A stretch of 64,000 nucleotides of DNA, from assembly GCF_900109545.1 (NCBI RefSeq), contig NZ_FOAP01000010.1:124001-188000 (forward strand), given 5' to 3'. This document shows positions 16,328-25,657 of the stretch, piece after piece. The stretch is from Stigmatella aurantiaca (GTDB lineage Bacteria > Myxococcota > Myxococcia > Myxococcales > Myxococcaceae). The position numbers and the translations under genes are program-made. The notes below the pieces were generated by a model. That model was not told the DNA's origin. It ran no database searches and saw only the letters and a program-made list of their open reading frames with translations. Within the stretch, counting starts at the first letter, position 1, and every line of letters starts with the position of its first letter.

Positions 16328-19300
16328 ATGCGATCGATCACGAACGTCCCTTCTCGGAATGCGAGGAGGCGGATTCATGCCCTCTCGTTGTTGCTGCTCT
16401 GGGTGTATGGCTGTCAGCCGGTAACGCCCGAGGAGATCTCTGGACGCGGCGGGCCCGAGGCTCCCTCTATCGGCACCACCTCGGCTTCCCTCACCAGCCA
16501 GTTCCAGGATCCATCCTCGTACGACGCGACCTGGGGCCTGCCGTTGGAGCCCAGCGCCGCGAACCTGACGCTCGCGGGCCTGGCGGCCCGGCTTGGCGAA
16601 GAATCGGAAGCCATTGTCGCGTTGCGCAAGGTGCACGAGAACTCCGCGAAGGTGCGGTTCCTGGAGGCCTACGCGCGTGACTACCCCACGTTCCTGGTGG
16701 GCAATCAGGCACTGTTGCCCAAGGGGGATGGGGTTCACCTGGAACAGAATCCCCGGGTCACGAAGGAGACGGTGAACCCCGCGGTGCATTGCAACACCAC
16801 ACACCTGTGCGAGGAACTGTACAACCGCAAGTCCTCCTCCACCGAGGAGTCCTCGGCGACACAGCTCGCGGACATCATCGTGTTGCTGGGATGGGATGTG
16901 GAGGTGGCAGGGCCGGTCTTCACCGAGGGCCGGTCGCTCCTCATCATCGCCGAGAACTTCCGGGGCCATGGGAATGCCATCAGCACCCAGCCCCGCTTCT
17001 TCCGGATGGCCGAGAATGAGTCCTCTCCCACGAAAGCCTCCAATGGACGCCATGGCCACCCGGGTGGGGCATTCCTGCTCTATACCAACGTGCTCGACAA
17101 GCTGAGCGTGAATGCCTCGGGAATGAACGGGGAGCCGGGACACCCGGGCACCCCGTACGTGGGCGGACAAATCACAGGCACCGAGATGGGAGGTTCCGCA
17201 AGCAGCCCCCACCTGGTGTGTTTGGGAGTCAATCCGGACAAGGATGCGCAGGATGGCGGGGATGGCAGCAACGGGGGCCGCGGGGGCACTGTCCTCGTGC
17301 GCTACGCCACCTTGATCGGAACGGGCGCGCCCCGGAAGCCGGAGAAGACGGCGCCGGTCAGCGATTGGGAGTGCTTCAGCGATCCGGCGCTGGGGTGTGA
17401 ATCGGTCCGCTGCACGAACAACCCGTCCGTGTCCATCTGTGACGTTCTCACCGAGGCAGACAACAAGCAGTGCCTGGATGGGATCGACAACGATGGGGAC
17501 GGGCGCCTGGACTGCTCGGACCCAGACTGCTTCGACAATCCCTTTGTCACGGTCTGCCCCATGGACCCCACGGCCACCAGCCACATCGTGGAGGGAACGC
17601 CCGAGGCTTGCAGCGATGGCTTTGGCTCGGACTGTGCCAGCACCGGGTGCAGGTATCTGGAGCAATGCGGGGGCACGGAACCCATCGGTCCTCTCTATCC
17701 CTATACGTCGGGCTTCGAGGAATCCACCAATGCCTCGTGCAGCAATGGCCTGGATGACGATGGCGATGGCTACACGGACTGCAGGGACAATGAATGCAGG
17801 TACAACTCCCTGGTGACGGTGTGCACCCGGGAGAACTCCGTCGAGGCCTGCGCCGATGGGCTGGACAATGACGGCGATGGCTACGCCGACTGCAATGACT
17901 TTGATTGTTCGCGCAACCCGTACGTGAAGGTTTGCAATGCGAGCAGCTATCCGTTCCTGGCCGAGAGCTCCAACGCGACCTGCTCCGATGGGCTGGACAA
18001 TGACTCGGATCGCTACAAGGACTGCAGGGACTACCAGTGCTTGAACAACCCCCTGGTGACCGTGTGCGGGAACCAGGAGAACTCCATGGCCGAGTGTTCC
18101 GACGGGCTGGACAATGACGGCGATGGCGTGACCGATTGCTCCGAGGGGACCTGCCGCGAGAATCCCTTCTTCGGGACGTATGTGTGCACGGGGCGGATTC
18201 AGACGAACCACACCCAGGTGGTGCCGCCGCCCACCTACAACGGGGTCTACCTCTCGGCCGCCATCTCGATGAAGTCCGCCAAGGGAACGCGCGGGGCTCC
18301 AGGGGCCAAGGGCACGATGCTGACCCAGAGCCGGGTGGTCAACACCCCCCCGAGTGGGCCCATCGTCTATACCTGTCACCTCGGCCGGGAGTCCTTCAAT
18401 GGCGCCAACACGGGCCAGGATGGCCTGCCGGGGGGAACCGAGCTTCGCTTCACCCCCCGCCGGTCCACCGACATCCTGCGCTCGCAGCTGTCTCCCAACC
18501 AGTGGGTCGTGAATGCCGCGCTGGGCAATGCCCACTTCAAGAACGGCAATGCGCAGAAGGCCTCGTTCCTGTTCATGCTCACGTTGATGCGCCTGCGGGG
18601 CGTGTTGGCCGACGCGGACATCGCGTCATGCGAGGAGCTTCCCGCCACGGCGTCCCTGAGGCAGCGGCAGGTCGCCCAGAATGTGTGTCCCACCCTGGGC
18701 CGGGTCCAGCTCCACTTCTCGCGCCTGAAGGCGGGCCTGGATTTCTATGGCCAGTCGAGGGAGCCACGCATCAACCCCCGTAACCGCTACCAGGCATTGC
18801 GCGAGGACTTCGATGACCGCTTCGAGTTGCTGAAGGGCAACGTCGACCGGTACCTCACCCTGTCCATCAGCCAGGATCTGGCGGCTTGGTTCAGCATCGA
18901 GGGGAGCAAGCTCCAACTGGAACTCGACAAGACGGCGTTGGAGCTGGATGCCGCCAACTTGCGGATCGATGCCGCGGAGGCTGCCCTGGATGGGCTCCTG
19001 CAAAGCATCAACCGCCGCAAGAATGAGTACGAGAACACGACCGAAGCCCTACAGACCTATGACGCCTCGAAGCAGGTCAGCCTGGGCTCCTTCTTGCTGG
19101 GGCTGGGCAAGGCGGCGCTCTCGGCCTTTGGCTCCGAGTTTCTCACCAAGGCGGGCGAGCAAGCCTTCAGCTCCCTCACCGACGCGCTTGGAGGTTGGTT
19201 TGACCAGGAGTCCGGAAAGAAGCCCGCGACGGCCGAGGGCAAAGAGGAGTCCAAGGACTTCCTCGGCTCCCTCACGGACATTGCTGGAGCCACGGCCGGC

Positions 19301-20485
19301 AGCGCGCTGAAGAAGGCGTTCGCGCAGATGAAGCCGGACCTCTTCAAGGTTGTCGAAGGCCTCGAGCTGTTCCCGAGGGCGCGGAGCACCATCACCAACG
19401 AGGTGTCGGCCACGGTGGCGTCCGAATCTCAGCGCCGCACCATCAATGAGTATCTGGATCTGGTGGCCAGCCTGGAGAAGGCGAAGCTGGATCTGGAGGC
19501 GGCGAAGATGGATGCCTTCACCCTGCGCTCGCATCATGCGAGCGTGCAGCGGCTCAAGCAGCAGGTGTCCGATTATGTGGGTCAGCAGGCCGCGCTCAGC
19601 GCGTTGGACCGGTTGCTGCTCCTCAAGCAGACGTATGCCATGACGATGCTGCTGCTGGATGACCTGGGCATGCGCTACTGGAATGTGGTCCGTCAGGCGC
19701 AGTACGAGAAGCTGCCGTTCTCCAGCCAGACGGGACAAAGCCTCCTGAGCGGAGACGTCATCAAGGTAGAGGCCTTCACCTTCGTCAACTTCGAGCAGAT
19801 GAAGTTGCGGCTGATCGATCTGGATGCCCAGCTCAACCACTTCACGAGCGGCCAGCGCGCCCAGTACCGGCGTGTGACGGGCAATCCCTTCGTACAAGCG
19901 TCCACGGGTGAGAAGGAGGTGCTGACAGCCCTGGGGCTGGACTACCTGAACACGCCCTACCTCTTCCACGTCAACATCACCTACGACGGGCTGAACTCGA
20001 CGCTGCTCAAGCACCGCATCCGGGATGTGCGCGTCAATTTCCTGGGGACGAATGGGGGGACGGCGCGCCATTCCATCTTCCTGGTGCGGGACATGCTCGA
20101 CTCGTTCTATGTGGGCCGGAACGCCTCGACGGGCGAGCCGTGGATCATCGACTTCGAGCTCACGGACAAGGATCTCGCCTCCAATGGCTCGGTGCGCAGC
20201 CCCTTGCACTACCAGAGCTTCCTGGCCTGCACGGCGGTGCCTCCTTCGTGTGACTTGAGCCAGGCCTCCTGCCGCACGCCTTTCCAGGACGTGCCTACCG
20301 CGGATGCGTGCAGCATTTCCGGCCCTGTGCCGGACACGGCGGCCAACGTGACGTTCTATGACCGCAGCCTCGCGGGAAACTGGACCGTCGTCCTGCCCGC
20401 CAGCGACTACACCGCCCTTGAGACGGGCTTGGGTGGCATCCAGGGTGTCGAGGTGGTGTTCGACACGGTGGCGGTCGACCTCTAG
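16328..20485 (+). CDS. Very large lipoprotein with five Asp-rich Cys-flanked (MopE/thrombospondin-3-like) motifs
   Basis: 1385 residues. ATG 16328 gives a lipoprotein signal (LLLLWVYGC, C29). Regions in order: a Ser-rich linker, an Ala-rich helix, a Gly-rich collagen-like stretch with GxxG turns (about 240-330), five copies of C-x-(D/N)G-x-D-(N/D)-D-x-D-x4-DC-x4-C starting at C382, C471, C508, C552 and C590, a second Gly-rich patch (KGTRGAPGAKG), then a long helical part with heptad-like segments (about 870-910 and 1035-1090) and a beta-rich C-terminus. The Asp-rich motifs resemble calcium/metal-binding MopE or thrombospondin type-3 loops. Expected to be outer-membrane anchored and metal-stabilised; role unknown. 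A TAGAGA motif lies 8 bp upstream. Confidence 0.82.
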   Translation: MRSITNVPSRNARRRIHALSLLLLWVYGCQPVTPEEISGRGGPEAPSIGTTSASLTSQFQDPSSYDATWGLPLEPSAANLTLAGLAARLGEESEAIVALRKVHENSAKVRFLEAYARDYPTFLVGNQALLPKGDGVHLEQNPRVTKETVNPAVHCNTTHLCEELYNRKSSSTEESSATQLADIIVLLGWDVEVAGPVFTEGRSLLIIAENFRGHGNAISTQPRFFRMAENESSPTKASNGRHGHPGGAFLLYTNVLDKLSVNASGMNGEPGHPGTPYVGGQITGTEMGGSASSPHLVCLGVNPDKDAQDGGDGSNGGRGGTVLVRYATLIGTGAPRKPEKTAPVSDWECFSDPALGCESVRCTNNPSVSICDVLTEADNKQCLDGIDNDGDGRLDCSDPDCFDNPFVTVCPMDPTATSHIVEGTPEACSDGFGSDCASTGCRYLEQCGGTEPIGPLYPYTSGFEESTNASCSNGLDDDGDGYTDCRDNECRYNSLVTVCTRENSVEACADGLDNDGDGYADCNDFDCSRNPYVKVCNASSYPFLAESSNATCSDGLDNDSDRYKDCRDYQCLNNPLVTVCGNQENSMAECSDGLDNDGDGVTDCSEGTCRENPFFGTYVCTGRIQTNHTQVVPPPTYNGVYLSAAISMKSAKGTRGAPGAKGTMLTQSRVVNTPPSGPIVYTCHLGRESFNGANTGQDGLPGGTELRFTPRRSTDILRSQLSPNQWVVNAALGNAHFKNGNAQKASFLFMLTLMRLRGVLADADIASCEELPATASLRQRQVAQNVCPTLGRVQLHFSRLKAGLDFYGQSREPRINPRNRYQALREDFDDRFELLKGNVDRYLTLSISQDLAAWFSIEGSKLQLELDKTALELDAANLRIDAAEAALDGLLQSINRRKNEYENTTEALQTYDASKQVSLGSFLLGLGKAALSAFGSEFLTKAGEQAFSSLTDALGGWFDQESGKKPATAEGKEESKDFLGSLTDIAGATAGSALKKAFAQMKPDLFKVVEGLELFPRARSTITNEVSATVASESQRRTINEYLDLVASLEKAKLDLEAAKMDAFTLRSHHASVQRLKQQVSDYVGQQAALSALDRLLLLKQTYAMTMLLLDDLGMRYWNVVRQAQYEKLPFSSQTGQSLLSGDVIKVEAFTFVNFEQMKLRLIDLDAQLNHFTSGQRAQYRRVTGNPFVQASTGEKEVLTALGLDYLNTPYLFHVNITYDGLNSTLLKHRIRDVRVNFLGTNGGTARHSIFLVRDMLDSFYVGRNASTGEPWIIDFELTDKDLASNGSVRSPLHYQSFLACTAVPPSCDLSQASCRTPFQDVPTADACSISGPVPDTAANVTFYDRSLAGNWTVVLPASDYTALETGLGGIQGVEVVFDTVAVDL
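17471..18154 (+). repeat. Five-copy 60-bp coding repeat (Asp-rich Cys-flanked motif)
   Basis: Each unit encodes 20 residues of the type C-x-DGLDNDGDGxxDCxDxxC. Units start at 17471, 17738, 17849, 17981 and 18095. Units 1, 2, 3 and 5 keep DNDGDG or DDDGDG; unit 4 reads DNDSDR and has lost two of the loop positions. Linkers between the last four units share (Y/S)NSLVTVC or NNPLVTVC-type sequence, so the true repeat is longer than the motif itself. Confidence 0.85.
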
Positions 20486-20561
20486 GACGGGGAATTTGAG
20501 TGGCGGGGGAGGGGAGGACGCCGCATTTACGAAAGCCACTTTCACCTCAGGAGGCTTTCCC

Positions 20562-21626
20562 GTGCGTTTGGCCCTTCTCCCTGTCGCCGCCTTGCTGGCG
20601 GCCGGCTGTGCCCGGACTTCCACCCGCCCTGATGCTGCCGCGGGTTCACCGGAGGCCCGCGAGCCCGAACTGGAGCTGGTGGCCCGCTCTCCCCGGCAGT
20701 GGACGGGAATCGCCGTGTCGAACGAGGGGCGGATCTTCGTCAACTTCCCGCGCTGGTCCGAGGACGTGCCCACCTCCGTCGCGGAGGTGAAGGACGGCGC
20801 CATCGTTCCCTGGCCGGATGCGGCCTGGAACAGCTGGACCCCGGGCGGCAGCGCAGAGGGCCGCTTCGTCGCCGTGCAGAGCGTGGTGGTGGACCGCAGG
20901 AACCGGCTCTGGGTCCTGGACACCGGCAACCCGGGCTTCAAGGGCGTCATCGCTCCGCCCCGGCTTCACCGGTTCGAGCTGTCCGGGGGCCCGCCGGCGC
21001 GCACCTATGCCTTCCCGCCCGAGGTGTCCTCCGGGGACAGCTACCTCAACGACGTGAGCGTCGATATCGAGCGGGAGATCGCCTATCTCACCGACTCGCA
21101 AGCGGGCGGGTTGGTGGTGCTGGACCTGAACACGGGCAGCGCCCGCAAGGTGCTGGCCCAGCACCCCTCCACCCATGCCGAGTTCAGCCACCTGACCGTG
21201 ATGGGCCGGCCCATGAAGAAGGCGGTCCAGTCCGATGGCATCGCGGTCAGCCGGGATGGCCAGACGCTCTACTGGTCGGCCCTCACGGGCCACTCCCTGT
21301 GGCGCATCCCCACCGAGGCGCTGCGCGATGCCAGCCTCACGGACGAGGCGCTCGCGGGCCGGCTCGAACGCGTGCACACCATCGTCGCGCCGGATGGGAT
21401 TTTCTTTGACCGCAAAGGAGTGCTCTGGCTCGGCGGGCTGGAGAACAGCTCGGTCAACCGGTACGTCCCCGGTGGGCGCTATGAGCAGGTGATTCAGGAT
21501 GACCGGCTGCGCTGGCCCGACAGCCTGACCGAGGGGCCCGAGGGGAAAATCTACGTCACCACCTCTCAGATTCACCTGCCGCCCGCCGAGCGGGGACCCT
21601 ACGAAATCTATCGCTTCCAGCCCTGA
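20562..21626 (+). CDS. Major royal jelly / yellow-family lipoprotein (SMP-30-like propeller)
   Basis: 354 residues. GTG 20562 is chosen because CAGGAGG ends 7 bp upstream and it gives a clean lipoprotein signal (LLPVAALLAAGC). The mature protein reads as a six-bladed propeller of the MRJP/yellow type: RQWTGIAVSNEGRIFVNFPRW, VVDRRNRLWVLDTGNPG, SYLNDVSVDIEREIAYLTDS, SDGIAVSRDGQTLYWSALTG, WLGGLENSSVNRY and a last blade before the C-terminus. Bacterial members are poorly characterised; relatives include dopachrome-type and lactonase-type enzymes. It may be bound to the outer or inner membrane facing the periplasm. Confidence 0.85.
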   Translation: MRLALLPVAALLAAGCARTSTRPDAAAGSPEAREPELELVARSPRQWTGIAVSNEGRIFVNFPRWSEDVPTSVAEVKDGAIVPWPDAAWNSWTPGGSAEGRFVAVQSVVVDRRNRLWVLDTGNPGFKGVIAPPRLHRFELSGGPPARTYAFPPEVSSGDSYLNDVSVDIEREIAYLTDSQAGGLVVLDLNTGSARKVLAQHPSTHAEFSHLTVMGRPMKKAVQSDGIAVSRDGQTLYWSALTGHSLWRIPTEALRDASLTDEALAGRLERVHTIVAPDGIFFDRKGVLWLGGLENSSVNRYVPGGRYEQVIQDDRLRWPDSLTEGPEGKIYVTTSQIHLPPAERGPYEIYRFQP

Positions 21627-21761
21627 TTCCGGGGCGGGGCGCACAGGGAGTCATGGGGCGGTGCGTTGAAGAACCACCGCTTCCCTGGCACCCCGGGTCC
21701 CTATCGCCACGGCCTCGGGCGCCCGCGTTGAGCGCGCGACGCCGTCACGCCTGAGTGGCTT

Positions 21762-21788
21762 TTGTGTGACAGGGCTGTAACGTAGAAT
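21762..21788 (+). promoter_or_regulatory. Possible promoter giving a very short leader
   Basis: TAGAAT (21783-21788) lies 6 bp before the GTG start at 21795, with a weak TTGTGT (21762-21767) 15 bp upstream. If real, the transcript would begin at or next to the start codon. Weak prediction. Confidence 0.25.
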
Positions 21789-21794
21789 CGAGGC

Positions 21795-23360
21795 GTGCCC
21801 CAGGACAGTGTCCCCTTGCTTCAGAACCGGTTGGAGGTCCACGACCGGAAGCAGTTCGAGATCAAGCTCGAGTACCAGCCCTCCGGGGCGGACGACGAGA
21901 CGCGCTACCTCGTCGAGATGTTCCTGTTCCTGCCCTCGAGCCTGAACATCGATGCGGAGACCTACCGGCGGCCGGACTTCTACGGGGACATCCACAACTA
22001 CGTGCGCTTCATGACGCCGGTGATGAGCCTGGAGGAGCTGCTCGGCGCGGAGGGCTCACCGCTGGCGCGGCTGGAGACGTGGCTCCAGACGGGGCTGGCC
22101 ACCGAGGCGGAGGTGGTCTACCAGACGAAGCTCTTGTGCTGCATCTTCCGGGGGGCCTTGCGGCGCTTCGCCAAGGGCGTGGAGTCGCGGTGCGAGAAGG
22201 ACGCCACGAAGATGGGCGAGGCCGAGTGCACCGTGCTGCACCAGCACACGCTGGAGTCCCAGGCGGCGGTGTGCAGGCTCCTGAGCCGGTTCCGCGAGTG
22301 GTTGAAGGGCACCGCGCAGGTGCCGCTGCACGAGAAGACGCGCGTGGCGCTGCGGCTGGTGGACGAGTACATGAGCCTCACGGTGGAGCAGTACTTCCGC
22401 AAGGCCGTGGCGGACATGGACGCGCTGCCGCGCTCGGGCGTCTACATCGAGCCGCGCCGGGCGTTGATGACCACCGTCATCAGCGAGGAGCAGTACCGCA
22501 AGGACAACCAGCTGCGCAGCGTGCTGAGCCCCACCGGTGACAACGAGGAGTACATGCACCGGATTGGCTTCCTGAAGAAGTTCTGCATGAACATCCTCTT
22601 CCTCTCGGCGCGCCGGCGCCAGAAGCGCCAGGGCTGGGAAGAGGGGCTGTTCGCCGTCGCCGCGGGCCTGGCCATGGCGTTCGCCACCTCGGTGGCCTTC
22701 TGGGCCCAGCTCCGCTACACCCAGGTGAGCCTCAACTTCTTCCTCATCGCCGTGGTGGGCTACATGGTGAAGGACCGCATCAAGGAGGGCCTGCGCCGCA
22801 TCTTCAGCGAGGTGGCCTCGATGCACCTGTACGACCGGACGGCGGAGATCGTCGATCCGGTGACGAAGAAGCGCCTGGGCGTCTGCGAGGAGAAGGTGGA
22901 CTACGGCCGGGCGGTGAAGGTGCCCGAGGCCATCGCCGAGCTGCGCCGGCAGGATGACTTCATCATCGCGGCGCAGGGCGAGCTGGCCGAGACGGTCATC
23001 CGCTACCAGAAGGAGATCCTCCTCGACGCGGACCTGCTGCCGCGCACCCAGCGGGGGCTCACGGGCGTCACCGACATCATCCGCTTCAACGTCGAGCGCT
23101 TCCTGCGCGACATGGATGATCCGGAGCTGGCCCTGGAGTACGTGGACCTGGACACCTTCTCGGTGGGGCGCGTGCGCGGCGCCAAGAGCTACCAGGTGGA
23201 CATGGCGTTCCGCTTCACCACGGACGAGGCGGACCAGGAGAAGGTGTCCGTGCAGCTCGTCCGGCTCGTGCTGGATCGTAACGGTATCAAGCGGATGCTC
23301 CGCTTGAGTCCCAAGACCGACCTGCCGCCCCGCCCGGAACCTTACCGGACCGCCGCCTGA
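21795..23360 (+). CDS. Conserved-looking membrane protein of unknown function
   Basis: 521 residues; no family recognised. The first about 280 residues are soluble and rich in charged helices (LEVHDRKQFEIKLEYQPSG; QKRQGWEEG near the end of this part). Two adjacent membrane helices follow at about 287-326 (FAVAAGLAMAFATSVAFWAQL and LNFFLIAVVGYMV), then a second soluble domain of about 190 residues (DRIKEGLRRIFSEV onward). The layout, two cytoplasmic domains around a membrane hairpin, would fit a signalling or scaffold protein. GTG 21795 has GAGG only 1 bp away, so the start is not certain. Confidence 0.7.
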   Translation: MPQDSVPLLQNRLEVHDRKQFEIKLEYQPSGADDETRYLVEMFLFLPSSLNIDAETYRRPDFYGDIHNYVRFMTPVMSLEELLGAEGSPLARLETWLQTGLATEAEVVYQTKLLCCIFRGALRRFAKGVESRCEKDATKMGEAECTVLHQHTLESQAAVCRLLSRFREWLKGTAQVPLHEKTRVALRLVDEYMSLTVEQYFRKAVADMDALPRSGVYIEPRRALMTTVISEEQYRKDNQLRSVLSPTGDNEEYMHRIGFLKKFCMNILFLSARRRQKRQGWEEGLFAVAAGLAMAFATSVAFWAQLRYTQVSLNFFLIAVVGYMVKDRIKEGLRRIFSEVASMHLYDRTAEIVDPVTKKRLGVCEEKVDYGRAVKVPEAIAELRRQDDFIIAAQGELAETVIRYQKEILLDADLLPRTQRGLTGVTDIIRFNVERFLRDMDDPELALEYVDLDTFSVGRVRGAKSYQVDMAFRFTTDEADQEKVSVQLVRLVLDRNGIKRMLRLSPKTDLPPRPEPYRTAA

Positions 23361-23493
23361 GGGCACGCGCCCTTTGACGCAGTGCGGCGAGGCCATGTTT
23401 GGCTTTGAACTCCCGGCTGCGCGCGTTATGAGGCCCCCGGCGTTTGACGCTCCGTGGAGACCCTCGGAGCGGCCTGCACGGAGGCAAGTCGCG

Positions 23494-24615
23494 GTGGCAA
23501 GCCCGTACTCGAAAGAACTGCTGTTGACGATGTACCGGAAGATGTACCTCATCCGCCGCTTCGAGGAGCGCGCGGGGCAGCAGTACGGCCTGGGGAAGAT
23601 CGCCGGTTTCTGCCACCTCTACATCGGCCAGGAAGCCACGGCCGTGGGAGCCATCGAGGCCATCCGTCCGGATGACTACATGCTCTCGGCGTACCGGGAC
23701 CATGGCCAGCCGCTGGCCCGTGGCTCCGACCCGGGCATGGTGATGGCGGAGTTGTTCGGCCGGGGCACCGGCTACAGCAAGGGCAAGGGCGGCTCGATGC
23801 ACATCTTCGACATCGAGCACCACTTCTACGGCGGCTACGGCATCGTCGGCGGCCAGATCCCCCTGGCGGCGGGCATGGCCTTCGCCAGCCGCTACCGCAA
23901 CGAGGACCGCGTCACGGTGTGCTACTTCGGCGACGCCGCGGCCAACCAGGGCGCCTTCCACGAGACGCTCAACATGGCGTCCAAGTGGAAGCTGCCGGTC
24001 ATCTACATCTGCGAGAACAACCGCTACGGCATGGGCACGGCCGTGGGCCGCACCTCCGCGGTGCCGGAGATGTACAAGCGCGCGGTGGCCTACAACATGC
24101 GCGGCGAGCCGGTGGACGGCATGGACTGCCTGAAGATGTACGAGACGGTGAAGGACGCCGCCGAGTACTGCCGCGCCGGCAAGGGCCCCGTGCTGCTGGA
24201 GGCCAACACCTACCGCTTCCGCGGCCACTCCATGGCCGACCCCGCCAACTACCGCACCAAGCAAGAGGTGGAGGACGAGCGCAAGAACGACCCCATCCCG
24301 AAGATCAAGGACTTCACGCTCAAGAAGAAGCTGGCGAAGGAGGAGGAGTTCGACGCCATCGACGAAGAGGTGAAGGCGCAAGTGGATGCGGCGGTGAAGT
24401 TCGCCGACGAGTCGCCCGAGCCGAGCCTCGAGGAGCTGTGGCGCGACACCATCGTGGAGCCGGGCGAGGAGGATGTGCGCCCCCGCGAGCGCGTGCTGGG
24501 CATGAAGGTGAAGTGGCCCTCGTACCCCTCCGGCCAGGAGCTGAAGGTGACGTGGGATCTCGAGCCGCGTGAGCAGGCCGAGAAGGAAGACAAGAAGGCC
24601 GGCCTGGCGCGCTAA
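23494..24615 (+). CDS. pdhA: Pyruvate dehydrogenase E1 component, alpha subunit
   Basis: 373 residues. With the beta subunit it decarboxylates pyruvate and acetylates the E2 lipoyl group. The thiamine-diphosphate motif runs from GDAAANQGAF (G146-D147) to ENN (N175-N176); GKGGSMHIFD, a conserved loop in E1 alpha, and YRFRGHSMADP near the phosphorylation-loop region of eukaryotic homologues are present. GTG 23494 is preceded by GGAGG at 9 bp; the frame is open further upstream but that region has no good start. First gene of pdhA-pdhB-pdhC; 50 bp separate it from pdhB. Confidence 0.95.
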   Translation: MASPYSKELLLTMYRKMYLIRRFEERAGQQYGLGKIAGFCHLYIGQEATAVGAIEAIRPDDYMLSAYRDHGQPLARGSDPGMVMAELFGRGTGYSKGKGGSMHIFDIEHHFYGGYGIVGGQIPLAAGMAFASRYRNEDRVTVCYFGDAAANQGAFHETLNMASKWKLPVIYICENNRYGMGTAVGRTSAVPEMYKRAVAYNMRGEPVDGMDCLKMYETVKDAAEYCRAGKGPVLLEANTYRFRGHSMADPANYRTKQEVEDERKNDPIPKIKDFTLKKKLAKEEEFDAIDEEVKAQVDAAVKFADESPEPSLEELWRDTIVEPGEEDVRPRERVLGMKVKWPSYPSGQELKVTWDLEPREQAEKEDKKAGLAR

Positions 24616-24665
24616 CCCGCGCCTCGCATCCCAACCCCCCAGAGATTACGAGTCGGAGCCGAAAG

Positions 24666-25652
24666 ATGGCCGAGTTGATGTATCGCGAGGCGCTGAACCA
24701 GGCACTCGCCGAGGAGATGGAGCGCGACGCCAACGTCTTCCTGATTGGTGAGGAAGTGGGTCGCTACAACGGGGCCTTCAAGGTGTCCCAGGGGCTGCTG
24801 GACAAGTTCGGAAGCGCGCGCATCATCGACGCGCCCATCTCCGAGCTGGGCTTCACCGGCATGGCCGCGGGCGCGGCGATGGTGGGCCTCCGCCCGGTGG
24901 TGGAGATGATGACGTGGAACTTCGCCATCCTGGCGATGGACCAGATCGTCAACAACGCGGCCAAGCTGCGGCACATGTCCGGCGGCCAGCTGCGCTGCCC
25001 CATCGTGTTCCGCGGGCCGGGTGGCGCGGGTGGCCGCCTGTCCAGCCAGCACAGCCAGGCGCTGGAGGCCAACTACGCCCACTTCCCGGGCCTGAAGGTG
25101 ATTGCGCCGGCCACGCCCGCGGACGCCAAGGGCCTGCTCAAGGCGGCCATCCGGGACGAGAACCCGGTGGTGATGATCGAGGGCGAGCGCCTCTATGCCG
25201 TCAAGGGCGAGGTGCCCGAGGGCGAGCACGTGGTTCCCATCGGCAAGGCCGATGTGAAGCGCGAGGGCAAGGACGTCTCCATCATCACGTGGAGCCGCAT
25301 GTATTACTTCTGCGAGGAGGCCGCGAAGCAGCTCGAGCAGGAGGGCATCTCCGTGGAGATCCTCGACCTGCGCACGCTGCGTCCGCTGGACGAGGAGGCC
25401 ATCCTGGCCACCGTCCGGAAGACCAACCGCGTGGTCATCGTGGAAGAGGGCTGGGCGCTGGCCGGTGTGGGCGCCTCCGTGGTGGACATCATCCAGTCCA
25501 AGGCCTTCGATGACCTGGATGCGCCCGTCGCGCGCGTCACCGGCCTGGACGTGAACATGTCCTATGCGGCGAACCTGGAGAATGCGACCCAGCCGGACGC
25601 CGCGAAGATCGCCGCTGCCGTGAAGAAGGTCCTCTACCGAGAGGGAGCCTGA
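24666..25652 (+). CDS. pdhB: Pyruvate dehydrogenase E1 component, beta subunit
   Basis: 328 residues, the usual length. MAELMYREALNQALAEEM, VFLIGEEVGRYNGAFKVSQG and FGSARIIDAPISELGFTGMA are characteristic of the E1 beta N-terminal domain, and VEILDLRTLRPLDEEAI of the transketolase C-terminal domain. It forms the alpha2-beta2 E1 enzyme with PdhA in the cytoplasm. Five bp separate its stop from the pdhC start, so translation is coupled. Confidence 0.96.
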   Translation: MAELMYREALNQALAEEMERDANVFLIGEEVGRYNGAFKVSQGLLDKFGSARIIDAPISELGFTGMAAGAAMVGLRPVVEMMTWNFAILAMDQIVNNAAKLRHMSGGQLRCPIVFRGPGGAGGRLSSQHSQALEANYAHFPGLKVIAPATPADAKGLLKAAIRDENPVVMIEGERLYAVKGEVPEGEHVVPIGKADVKREGKDVSIITWSRMYYFCEEAAKQLEQEGISVEILDLRTLRPLDEEAILATVRKTNRVVIVEEGWALAGVGASVVDIIQSKAFDDLDAPVARVTGLDVNMSYAANLENATQPDAAKIAAAVKKVLYREGA

Positions 25653-25657
25653 GACGT

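Noticed and set aside
17471-18154. Regularly spaced repeats resembling an array
   Set aside because: They are protein-coding motif repeats, unequal in spacing and sequence; not a CRISPR array.
15959-18535. 858-codon open frame on the minus strand
   Set aside because: Shadow of the antiporter and large lipoprotein genes; typical of high-GC DNA, with no domain content.
23372-23377. TTGACG as -35 box for pdhA
   Set aside because: No acceptable -10 at the right distance; the match is probably chance.
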